Shown here: positions 1 to 9,340 of the stretch, one piece after another
Position numbering within the stretch: position 1 is the first letter of the stretch
Layout: each line of letters opens with the position of its first letter
DNA from: Populus alba
Lineage: Eukaryota > Streptophyta > Magnoliopsida > Malpighiales > Salicaceae
Reading direction: 5' to 3'
NCBI RefSeq assembly: GCF_005239225.2
Contig: NC_133289.1
Coordinates: 7,137,501 to 7,201,500 of the forward strand
Length of the DNA stretch: 64,000 bases
Program-made: the position numbers and the translations under genes
Notes under the pieces: model-generated
Seen by the model: only the letters and a program-made list of their open reading frames with translations
Told to the model about the DNA's origin: nothing
The model's database searches: none

Positions 1-68
1 TAAATTGTTTTTGAATACTTTTTTTCTTACACCATGTTATATGATGCCTAATCTTATAATCTTAACAG

Positions 69-1992
69 GCTTCCAAAAAAACTCTTATAGAAATGAATGG
101 GATTTCATCAAAAATAGAGATCAATGGTTTTTCAGACTCGACGAGTCTGGTACCTTGCGTTCCAAAAGGTTGGCATGCTGCTAGTTTACAAGAGGTAGTT
201 TCATAATTAAATTCTTTTGATTCCTGCTACTGCTCTCCTCTTTTTTTCTTTTTTCTTTTTTGTATAAAAATAAGCATTCGTGCGATACGTAATGGACGCC
301 ATTTTTATTAAATGAAGGTCTTGCACAATTCAATTCGTGCACGTCCATACAACTAGATTTGTTTAACCAGATTTCAAAGCATATGTGGTAGGAATGATGA
401 GATTTTGTGTTGCAGTCTCTCACACAGCATTCCTCGAAGAGAAAAGTAACTAAGTCAGTGTTGGTTGGCTTGTTACCCTTATCATTCGAAATTCCTGGAG
501 AATATCTTGCATTGGACATGGATAAGGTAGTCGATTTTTATTATATGGGCTCTCTTCTCAAGTTTGTCGCATAATTTCTTTCTTCCTGAAACCGTAGATA
601 TCAGTATAGTCGCTGACATGTTATTTGTACGGTTACAACAGCTACTACTGCCTAATTTGGATGTGCATGAAGCACCGGTTCATAACAAAAAATTGACCTC
701 GTTTCCTTTCTCTGAGAGAACAAATGCTTGGATATTCGAGCGTAGAAGGCGAACAGATCAGAGACATGATTTGGTAATTTCTTTTATTTTCTACTGGATA
801 TATATGAAATCTTCTTAAGTTGATAAGATGATGTTAGGAGCATGTATATATATAAAAAAACTTTCTTGCAACTTTTCCATCGACTGAAAGTGTATCTGTT
901 TTTATATGTGATATCCTCCTTATCTTGAAGTAAACATCTATTATTGAAGGGATAAAAGTAAAGAGAAGACAGATTAATATATTCTCATGAATGCATCATA
1001 ATTGATTTTGTTTTAAATGAGAAAATAACATGAATATTCGATGTTCTATGTAGTATTATCATCATGAGAAATCAAATGTGACATTCCGGTCAACTACCGA
1101 GGTAGTCAACTTCATACTTTATAATGCTTATCCGGGCAAGAAGCAATTGACTGGGAAGAGTGCATTGCAAGAAAACCCTTTGGTAAGTCTACACACACAC
1201 ACACATCAAGAAAGATAAGCTGGTTCTGTGATTTTTTACTCTAGGATTGCAATGTCTTGTTCAGGAACAAGGATCTGGAACGAAAAGAAAAACATTATTC
1301 CATGGAAATCAAGCATCCTCGAGTTCTGGTGTGCGTGAGCAATTAAACAAGAATCAAACGGAAGAGGACTTTGTAGGATTGAAGGGAGATTCGTATAAAA
1401 CTCTTCCAAGTTCTGATAAAGAAGTTGAAGTTAAACCAGATAATTTAGACAACTCTGACAGTGAGGCTACAGAAAGCGATGAGGATGCATATCCAGCTCC
1501 GCAACCTTTTCAGCATCCTTCCAGTCAGGAAATTAAGGGGTTGAAGAGTAATTAATTCTGTTCTCTATGCTAATCACTACCAAAATCATCATTCTGTGTT
1601 TATTCTATCTTTAATGCTTTCCAATGTCTGTAGGAAACAAAAGAGAATACGAACCAAAAGGGCAAGGGAAGAGTGGGCACTCCTCATCTGCAAATCAAGC
1701 CCTGGTGAATTCTGGAGATGGGAAGCAGAATAAAACTGTCATTGAAAATGTTTCTAGCGAAGAACAAGGAGATCTTGCCATACAAACTCCTGTTGAATCA
1801 GTGGTGGTGGAGAAGAAGGACAACGTAACGTTAACTTCAAACCCTACCGAATCAAATACGGGAAAAAAAGGAGACCTGGAAGATATATTTGGTCAATTAG
1901 GTGACCTTGAGGATGCTTCAATAGCGGTACAGGTCCTGGGCAGCCAATTTAATCTCGGAGATGTTATAGATAAAGACCTCTGTTTTTATTAG
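69..1992 (+). CDS. 3' part of a gene with a weak MBD-like core (5' partial)
   Basis: The gene enters from outside the window. I place exons at 69-194, 416-526, 642-773, 1069-1182, 1265-1547 and 1634-1992 (TAG stop). All junctions are GT-AG and keep one reading frame, giving about 274 residues. The first exons hold VPKGW. Exons 3-4 hold a basic stretch WIFERRRR and then TFRSTTEVVNFI, about 30 residues apart. That spacing and the FRS-x-x-EV-x-x-F pattern resemble the core of plant methyl-CpG-binding domains, which read methylated DNA or act in chromatin. The C-terminal half is hydrophilic, rich in Ser, Glu and Lys, with an acidic patch near SDSEATESDEDAY. The family call rests on a short motif only, so it could be another nuclear protein. 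The exon structure is more certain than the function. Confidence 0.5.
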
Positions 1993-2731
1993 AATGATTC
2001 AAATCTTATTTCCATATTTAATTAGTTGTTTGACAAAGTTTATGAAACACATTTTTGATTGCTTTCTTAATTATTGAGAACCTTTTTTATCCTATGTTTA
2101 TTTTTTTATTTCTTCAATAATGATATATGCTTCGTAACATTTTGTGCTAATAGACTCAATATATAATTTCCTAGCTCGATTAATTAGAAGTTTACCCTAA
2201 CTTTGTTATATAACAAAATATTAAAGATAAGATGTAGTCTTATAATGTTGGAGAAAAATAAAAGTAAATTTTATGTCTTGTGAGACTTTGTTTTTATTTA
2301 CGGGTGATCCAATATATTTATATACTTTATTACAATGGTTTTTTTTCTATCTTGAACGGGTAGAATAATACTGTAATTAATTGGTAGAAATGTTAGTGTT
2401 TGAAATTGTTATTGCTGGGATAGGTGGTGAAAGACAACGATATATTAGCAAAAATAAATAAATCTGCTGAGTTACATAGAAAATAACTCAGACTTGCATT
2501 GTTGATCACTGACTAAAACCTATGGTGTCTGTAAAAGTTATAAATAATCAGTCAAAGATATCTCAATTAATTATGAAAATATTGTGTGCGGCGGTGCGGT
2601 ACCGCATTCTGCCATCCCAAGACTCAAAAAATTGCATGGGGCTTGCTGAAGAAAAAGGAGGAAAAAGTGCGGCGGCGCATTCGGCCAGGCTGGGAAATTT
2701 TCAGGTGCCAGATAACCGTTTAGATCGAGAA
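1993..2731. other. Intergenic, AT-rich with a short GC-rich pocket
   Basis: This is the 3' flank of the preceding gene. It is AT-rich except for about 2585-2700, where GCGGCGG-type triplets occur. A 78-codon open frame crosses this pocket (2522-2758) but runs into the adjacent TRIM repeat and resembles nothing I know, so I do not call it a gene. Confidence 0.5.
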
Positions 2732-3022
2732 TGTCAAAGAAACATCTCAATCCAATAACTTAAGCTATTAGATGAGGTTTCAGGATATAATTTATATTAT
2801 TTTCTAATATATCCCCTCAAGTGAAAGCTCTTTGAGCTTGAAACTTGCACAGATCTACATTACTTCGTGTTTAATTTTTATCAAATAAATATGGATAATG
2901 AGATTCGAACTCGTGACCGCTTGGTTATTAAGGATTTGATACCATGTCAAAGAACCATCTCAACCCAATAATTTAAGCTGTTAGATGAAGTTGCAGGATA
3001 TGATTTATACTATTATTTAATT
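2732..3022 (-). mobile_element. TRIM-like mini retrotransposon
   Basis: Two direct repeats of about 78 bp lie at 2732-2809 and 2945-3022. Both begin TGTCAAAGAA and share most positions. On the minus strand, TGGTATCAAATCC follows directly after the first repeat. It is close to TGGTATCAGAGC, the usual primer-binding site complementary to plant initiator tRNA-Met. The purine run TTGAGGGGA sits just before the second repeat, where a polypurine tract belongs. Short LTRs, PBS, PPT and no coding sequence are the definition of a terminal-repeat retrotransposon in miniature. The repeats have diverged by several substitutions, so it is not a recent insertion. No clear target-site duplication is seen. 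Confidence 0.65.
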
Positions 3023-4136
3023 AAGCACAAGCAGCAAAAAGCTAATCTTTTTGTTTTTAACCCATTTTATATGCACTACCATTTTTTTCAATACACTGTC
3101 GATGCTTTTCTTAAAAAAAAAAAAATCATTTTCCTCTATAACATCAAGAGAGTTTAATCTCTTTTCTTTCAATCTCATTCATAGAGAAATCAAAAGAGAG
3201 CCATGGAAAATATTAAGGAGACGATGTCCAATCGAGTCCGCTAACAAGGAGGCGAACTTGAACTTGACGTTGAACTGAGATTCCTATGCTACTCTTCTCT
3301 ATCCTTCTCTCTTCCAGGAAACTTTATTTTCACATCTTGATTCAGGCTAGGATCATGAAAGAAAAGCCTGCTCGCGTCTTGAAAGGTACGTCGATTGCCA
3401 CTAGAGAGCTCTGTTTTCTTTTTATTTATATTGAACCCTATATTGCTTCTTAAAAGCTTCTCCAGGCATTGAATGGGATGACTATCAATATCTTAAAAAG
3501 ATTGCAGTGTAGATAATTTTGAGGGGTTTAGATTAATTGGTTATGTTTTAAATTTGTTCTTTAAAAATTACTAATTTAAATCTTAGAAATATTAGGAAAA
3601 TTAAAAACTTACATGATCGTTAACTTTATAATTAGTAAAACTAATTAAGTTAAGCGGAAACTGACCATTCATGTTAATAATAATAAAAAAACAAAAAAAC
3701 AAAAAGAGAGATTGCAGTGTAGATTATATTCAACTGTAGATGAGTTTCGGTATAAGTCAGATGGCGGCTAACTTTGCTTGTAATCTTAGTAATGCTGAGA
3801 AAGTCAATAAAAAACCATGGCATTTGGAGGACCTCGCCAATGGAGAATATGATCCATTCAAACTCAATAGTAGTTTGGAAGTGGGCTCACCTGCTCTCAT
3901 TTCTGTTGGGTTGAATTTTTTTGTGGTATCAAGGTAATGACTCTAAATAGCCATAGCCTCTCGAGATCAAGAGTGGATCCATGTATTAAAGAGTGGACAC
4001 CACTAAATTTGAAAAATAAAAAAATAATAATTAAAACAAAAACTAATTTTTTTTTTGTTAGTGTTATAGGACAAAAAAGAAGAAAATATTAGGGACAGAA
4101 TACAAAACATAACAAGATAGACACACATAATTATGT
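3023..4136. other. Intergenic, with an unrecognised open fragment at 3740-3937
   Basis: Mostly AT-rich. An open frame at 3740-3937 (+, 65 codons, beginning MSFGISQMAAN, with KPWHLEDLANGEYDPF) has protein-like composition but no family I recognise. A short frame starts with ATG near 3203 and ends after 14 codons. Both could be decayed exons of one old gene or of a transposon. No intact gene is supported. Confidence 0.35.
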
Positions 4137-4139
4137 TTA

Positions 4140-4945
4140 GAGTGTGTTTGGTATTGCAGTACTATTGTGGTTATGGTTTTAAAAAAAGTTGTTTTATAAA
4201 AAGTACTTTTAATTGAGGTTGGTTTGAAAAAATAGGTGTTTGGTTAAAACTGTGGTTGAAATTGAGGTTGAAGAAAAAGTAGTTAAATGTGTTTGGTTAT
4301 AATGCTTTTGAAATTGAGATTATAAAATAATTTTTTAAAAAATATATTAATATTGATGGTTTTAAATTTAAATATTGTAAAATTAATTACTCCTATTACA
4401 TCATGAAAAAAAATAATTTATATAAAATATTTTTTATTATTCCATTAAACTATTTATAATTCCATTACGTACAAAATTCATCCGATAAGAACTACAATTT
4501 TCATAATTTTTTGAGCGTGTAATAAAATTAGATAAAATATTATCAGATATAAAATTGATATTACTGTGCGAGTGAATTTAATTCACTCTATACTAGTTTT
4601 TCAAAAAAGAATATTGTTCACATCGCAAATGAATTTAATTCTTTAAACTAGTTTTAAAAAAAAATTAATACAATTAACACACTTAATTTTATTTTTTAAA
4701 AAAAAAAAAAAAAAAAAGAGGACAGTGCAATTCATGCATGAACAGTGCAGTAAATTGCATTGTTCGTTAATTTTTATCAGCTACAGTGCAAATAAAGCAG
4801 GTTTTTGTAGCTTTTCCTTTCCGGCGTTTGAAACGTAAAAAACACGTGGGTCTCATGCACAATAAATTGCTTTTTTTTGTTACCAAACGGCTGCGGATTG
4901 CGTTTTAAATAAAACGCAGCCGCAGCCTCGTAGACAAACACTCTC
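4140..4945. mobile_element. Tourist-like MITE (PIF/Harbinger type)
   Basis: The left end begins GAGTGTGTTTGGTATTGCAG. The right end, read on the minus strand, begins GAGAGTGTTTGTCTACG, an imperfect terminal inverted repeat. TTA stands directly outside both ends (4137-4139 and 4946-4948), matching the 3-bp target-site duplication of PIF/Harbinger elements. The interior is AT-rich and has no transposase. A second inverted pair lies near the right end, where GCTGCGGATTGCG faces CGCAGCCGCAGC. The length of about 0.8 kb is long for a MITE. It could instead be a deletion derivative of a larger element. Confidence 0.55.
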
Positions 4946-5209
4946 TTAGTAGTAAAGTACAAGATAAAATGATTATCTATGTATCTTATTTGATTAATGA
5001 TAAACAAGACAAAATAAATTATAAAAAATATATTTATTATCTTTAATATATATTTATGTTAAACTTATATATTTTAAAAAATAATTAGATATTATTTTTT
5101 ATTTTAGTTAATATTGGGTTTTAAAATTAATAATAGTATATATTGAGTGGAGTGTGAAAATGGCAATTCATTGCATTTTGCTCAGTGATCGCAAAATGAC
5201 ATTTTATAA

Positions 5210-5765
5210 TTAGAAACAAGCAAATGGTTCTCTGCTGAGTGTGTTTTGAGGGAAAGCAACTTGGTGTGGACACCATACTCGTGTTTCTTCGACTGAAAAG
5301 GTGAGACATGACAAAGTTATGTTCATCAGATATGGAGGTGGGGTGTGACTTTGATGTAGCAGTTCATGGCTTCGTAATTCTACTTGAAAGTCATCAATGG
5401 TCATGGTGACGGTCCCGAGACTTTGTTGTCCGAAGATATTTTGTGCAAGATTTGTAGTCTTGGCGAGTTGCTTTAAAGGAGTAGCATGAGGCTTTGACCG
5501 AGAGGCAAATTTCTTAGCCAACAGGAACCAGACTTTCCTGGAAGTGGTCGTGCCAATTACGGTAGAGAGGACGGCTTCTGTCTTTGTGGCATCGATCCTT
5601 CTTGGTATAGATAATAAAATCTGGATTTATCTTGGGTGTGTGGCTTCAGAAGTAAAGGGAAGGTGTTTTGGCGGGCAAGATAGTCAAGAATTGTGACACC
5701 CATAGTAAATAATTTTTGGTGTTCAACTTGATTGATATGAGCTAGGTGATGTTAGGGATGAGAAC
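5210..5765 (-). pseudogene. Ty1/copia gag remnant (broken)
   Basis: On the minus strand, from about 5750 down, the reading is IKLNTKNYLLWVSQFL, a typical N-terminal copia Gag signature. Lower down, a long frame contains TEAVLSTVIGTTTSRKVW and then LAKKFASRSK, the classic middle of the UBN2-type Gag domain. Between these two blocks the frame changes at least once and there are stop codons. After 5210 the frame is closed. No protease, integrase or reverse transcriptase follows, so this is only the gag part of an old element. Retrotransposon Gag forms the particle that packages element RNA. This copy cannot do so. Confidence 0.7.
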
Positions 5766-6157
5766 ATCAGGAGCAGTAAAACAAACGTCCGGTTCACTTT
5801 CCGACCATGTAAATAGAAACGCCGCAGCATCCATTCCGGCGATTTATGCAGGACAACGAAAATCAACGCTAAATCCCTTTCAGGAGCAGGTCTAGAAAAT
5901 ATCGATCATCAACCAGCAATATAATTATGATATATATATTTCTGAAAAAGAGAGATAGAATGCAAGACAGGGTTGATCACGCTTATACTAACACTCAGTC
6001 CAAGTCATAAGCAGTCATGGAAATATAAATAGATGCCAACAGATAAGAGTTTCTGAAGAGGATGGATATCAGATCAAACAGAGAAAATGAAAGGAAGAGC
6101 AACGACCCTGTGTTTACCAAACTGTAGAGCTGATACAGCTGGACGTAAGATATCTCC
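5766..6157 (-). other. Probable 3' UTR and flank of the AS1 gene
   Basis: These 390 bases lie directly downstream of the AS1 stop codon and contain no coding signal. The part nearest the stop is likely 3' UTR. The exact poly(A) site cannot be fixed from sequence alone. Confidence 0.4.
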
Positions 6158-7255
6158 TTAACGACTATTAGGCTCAGAAAGCCTAGGTCTGCAAGACATC
6201 TGTTCGAGAAACTTGGTAAGACGCAAATGCTTTGCAGTCCACTGGTCGGACAATTTCTGTTCCTTGGTTTCTGCATCCCTTCTAAGCCCTGTTAATTGTT
6301 CCCTGTACTCTGCTTCAATCCTATCAAGAGATGCCTTTTCTTCTTCCCTGAGAGACTTGATCTTTGACTCTATCTCTTCCATTTTCTCCCTCCTTCGACA
6401 TGACTTCTCTGACTCCAGCTGCAACTCTACCCTTCTTAGCCTCCAGGCAGCCTCCTTTTTGTGTGCAGCCCAGGCGCGGTGCCCTTCTTCCAATTCTCTA
6501 CAGCAATCGACCAACTCAGACATTAAGAAGCTCTCACCACAAACAGGGACTATTCCATGAGGTGGCAAATTGCCCAAAACAAGAGGAGTGTTTTCCGGAC
6601 CTCTCTCCGGCTGAAGCCATTGGATTGGAGGGGATGCCGCGACTGTTGATGGAGAGAGGCTTAGCGTTACAGAGGGGGATGGTGGCCTGACAGTGGAGGT
6701 GCTGTTAGAATTAGAAAGCCAAGGGGGGAGCATAGTTGGTGCTGGAGTAGATGGATGGGGATGGGGATGGGGATGGGGGTCCGTATGAAGAAAGGTCCCA
6801 TTCGAAGTGGCCATTACAAATGCTGGAGAAGGGCGCTCTTTCACTAGCTTCTCAGCAAAAGTCTCTAAAATCCTATCGTACTTGCCCTCGTCAATTGGCT
6901 CAACTGTCTTGTTATTTTCCTTCAGCTCTCTCTGTTGCTTCTCTTTGAACACTTCCCACCACTTGCCTAGTCTCTTAGCTGTTCGACCTGGAACTTCAGC
7001 TGCAATTTTCTTCCATTTGTTCCCGTGTTTCGCCTGAAGCCGAATGACAAGACTCTGTTCTTCTTCTGTAAGTGATCCTTTCTTTATCCCTGGTTTGAGG
7101 TAGTTCTTCCACCTTTCTAAGCAAGATTTAGCATCCCTGTTTAGGGGTGTGTTCATGCGCTGTGACACAAGGTTCCATTCCCTTGGACCATATTGTTTCA
7201 CGTATGCACGTAGTAAAGCGTCCTCTTCAGCTCTCCAACGCTGCCTCTCCTTCAT
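6158..7255 (-). CDS. AS1: ASYMMETRIC LEAVES1 / PHANTASTICA MYB transcription factor
   Basis: An uninterrupted frame of 365 residues starts [20 protein letters not shown], the hallmark of the ARP (AS1/RS2/PHAN) family. Two SANT/MYB repeats cover about residues 4-54 and 57-108, with the Trp-spaced helices intact and [19 protein letters not shown] at 82-100. A Pro/Ser-rich linker carries a His-Pro run at 159-168. The C-terminus, about 265-350, is Glu/Arg-rich and probably coiled coil. Known AS1 pairs with AS2 in the nucleus and represses class-I KNOX genes, setting leaf polarity. Length agrees with Arabidopsis AS1 (about 367). The protein ends with a short tail after FLEQMSCR. The start is the conserved Met. 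The CDS has no intron, as in other ARP genes; an intron in the leader is likely (separate entry). Confidence 0.95.
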   Translation of the reverse strand: MKERQRWRAEEDALLRAYVKQYGPREWNLVSQRMNTPLNRDAKSCLERWKNYLKPGIKKGSLTEEEQSLVIRLQAKHGNKWKKIAAEVPGRTAKRLGKWWEVFKEKQQRELKENNKTVEPIDEGKYDRILETFAEKLVKERPSPAFVMATSNGTFLHTDPHPHPHPHPSTPAPTMLPPWLSNSNSTSTVRPPSPSVTLSLSPSTVAASPPIQWLQPERGPENTPLVLGNLPPHGIVPVCGESFLMSELVDCCRELEEGHRAWAAHKKEAAWRLRRVELQLESEKSCRRREKMEEIESKIKSLREEEKASLDRIEAEYREQLTGLRRDAETKEQKLSDQWTAKHLRLTKFLEQMSCRPRLSEPNSR

Positions 7256-9340
7256 TTCTAGGTGTAGGCACCACTTTCCATTGCCTTGAACTCTTCATAA
7301 TGTATCTGAAACATGGCAGAGCATGGCATCAGTCTCCTTCACCGTGGTAAAACATGTAAATAATTACTCTGCTATTCCACATCAAAAGAAAAGCAGGGTT
7401 TAGCCCAAGATGAATATATAACATCTAAATAAGTAGGTCAGCACTGCAGAAATTAACATAAGGATTCCAACAAAATTATCAACCTTGGACCCGCGAACAA
7501 GGGCCATAACCTGCATCAAGAATGTGCAAACGGAGTAATGAAAAGCTCGCCTTCATGTGTATAATATATATATTATACACCTGAACAAGTTTAGTAGCAG
7601 TATCCGTAAAAAGACATAGAATTAATAAAAAATAAAATAATCCTAAAACACACAACAAACACATTGCTTCAATCATTGGCAACAAACAATCACGGAATAA
7701 GCAAAGATAGAATTTCTTATCATGTCATAAGTCAGGCACAACTGCACAAGTAAGCAATTACAACCGATAGCAGATTGAGCAATTTATTGGGTTCTGATGA
7801 TAGAATTCCAGCCCAAACAGCAAATGATGTCAAGCAATAATTCACCAAGTAGCTCCATTTTTAGAAATGCTCAGCACCAATAATTCACCATTGGTATTGG
7901 GCCATAGGCATCAGCAACGAAACAGCATGTGATGTGGTCTAATACTTGAGAAATTCATCCAAATACAAAATCTCATCAAATCCTTGTTTCCCCTACCATA
8001 TCATATGTAACTCCCAAAAACGTGTTTAGCAATGATTTGTAAACCCAAAAGAATTCAGGGAAACTTAACTTATATCTACCAGAATTCTTCAAGAAATAAT
8101 AAACTTCAGCATATAAAAAAGGCATATTATGACAAATGCATCTTTGTGGATTTATGTGCTGCACAAAATAATAATAATAATAATGGTCGTGAGCATCCCA
8201 CGATCAATTACCAACAAATAAGGTGCGAAAAGCCAAACTCGTTAACCGTACGATCCATTGTTCTTGATATCCATAACTTTTATTTATTTATTTTTTCAAG
8301 CCACAATGGAAATATAAAACTATACATAGACCACCTTAAGAAACAGAAAAACAAAGAACCAAATTTCTATCATCATCCTCCAAATCTAATGGCTGTGTTT
8401 CAAATATCAATATTTCTGAAAAATCTAAGAGCACAACTTATATATCAGCCACAAATCAGAGGCATCTGAAAAAGAAAATCGTTTGAGCTACTGCAACAAC
8501 GTTATAAAATATTAACAATAGCACTCTTCATCGAAACAACACAATCTCAAAAAAAAAAACACAAAAACACAACAAGCAACTATAATTTATTACCGGGCTG
8601 ACAAAACAATTTTTGTGTGAAAATCTTTACCGTTACTTGGGTTTTTTTTACTACTCTAATAATGAACGAGAAAGCAAGAGCTGCAGTCATTAGATCCAAG
8701 ATATATATATACAGAAAAAACAATCCAGCAACCAAACCTCTTATTTGGAAGGAAGAAGCAAGGGATAGCAGGAAAAGAAAAACTATATTAAAGAGGAACA
8801 TGGTCACGTACATTTTTCTTCAAGTGGTTGAAACCGAACTTCTTTTTCGACGCATCTCGAATGAAATACTGTTAATTTATATAAAATGGGAATGGAAAAA
8901 GGCTAAAACAAACCCTGGAGGAGATGGAGAAAGATGCCTGCCTAGCTAGAGAGAGAGGAACGAGCAGGAACGGAACAGAATACGAGAGAGCAAAGACAGA
9001 AATGAGAGATTAGACTTGAGACTGCAAATAAAATTAATTTTTCGAGAAAAACACTAACAAACTTGAACATGTAGAAAGAGAGAGATCTGACTACTGACAC
9101 TAGGCTTAAAAAGGGGGCACGCGAATGACAAAGGGCAAAAACAAGATTTTCCTCTTTTTTTAAAATAATAAGGAATGTCCTAGGGTCAGCTACTCCGGTG
9201 CACCTCCTCCATCACAGCCACCACCATATCTCCACAACAGCAACTGACAGCACAGTGTTTGCAGAGAAAGACAGAGCTAGGAGAGCAAGAGAGAGTAGGT
9301 AGCAGTGTCTAGAGAGTGGGAAGTGAGAGGCGCATTAAAT
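7256..9340 (-). promoter_or_regulatory. AS1 5' leader with probable UTR intron and a small uORF
   Basis: On the minus strand a good acceptor (TTTCAG) ends at 7306, 50 bases before the AS1 start codon. A donor in the context CTCCAGG/GTTTGT at 8914/8913 would pair with it, giving a UTR intron of about 1.6 kb. Upstream of the donor, 8915-9330 is rich in CT runs (CTCTCT tracts) typical of plant leaders. Within it, 9227-9186 (minus) encodes a 13-residue upstream frame, MVVAVMEEVHRSS, that could dampen translation if the transcript starts further upstream. Arabidopsis AS1 is recalled to have a 5'-UTR intron. The transcription start is not determined. Confidence 0.45.

Noticed and set aside
1191..1204. 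CA dinucleotide run as a possible regulatory site
   Set aside because: A short microsatellite in an intron, with no further signal.
6213..7037. Four plus-strand open frames (6213-6560, 6364-6690, 6751-6948, 6807-7037)
   Set aside because: They lie opposite the AS1 coding region and mirror its codons. No independent coding signal.
8032..8949. Open frames of 110-145 codons on the plus strand (8032-8469, 8617-8949)
   Set aside because: They fall in the probable AS1 leader intron, are rich in Asn, Lys and Ile as expected by chance in AT-rich DNA, and lack known motifs.
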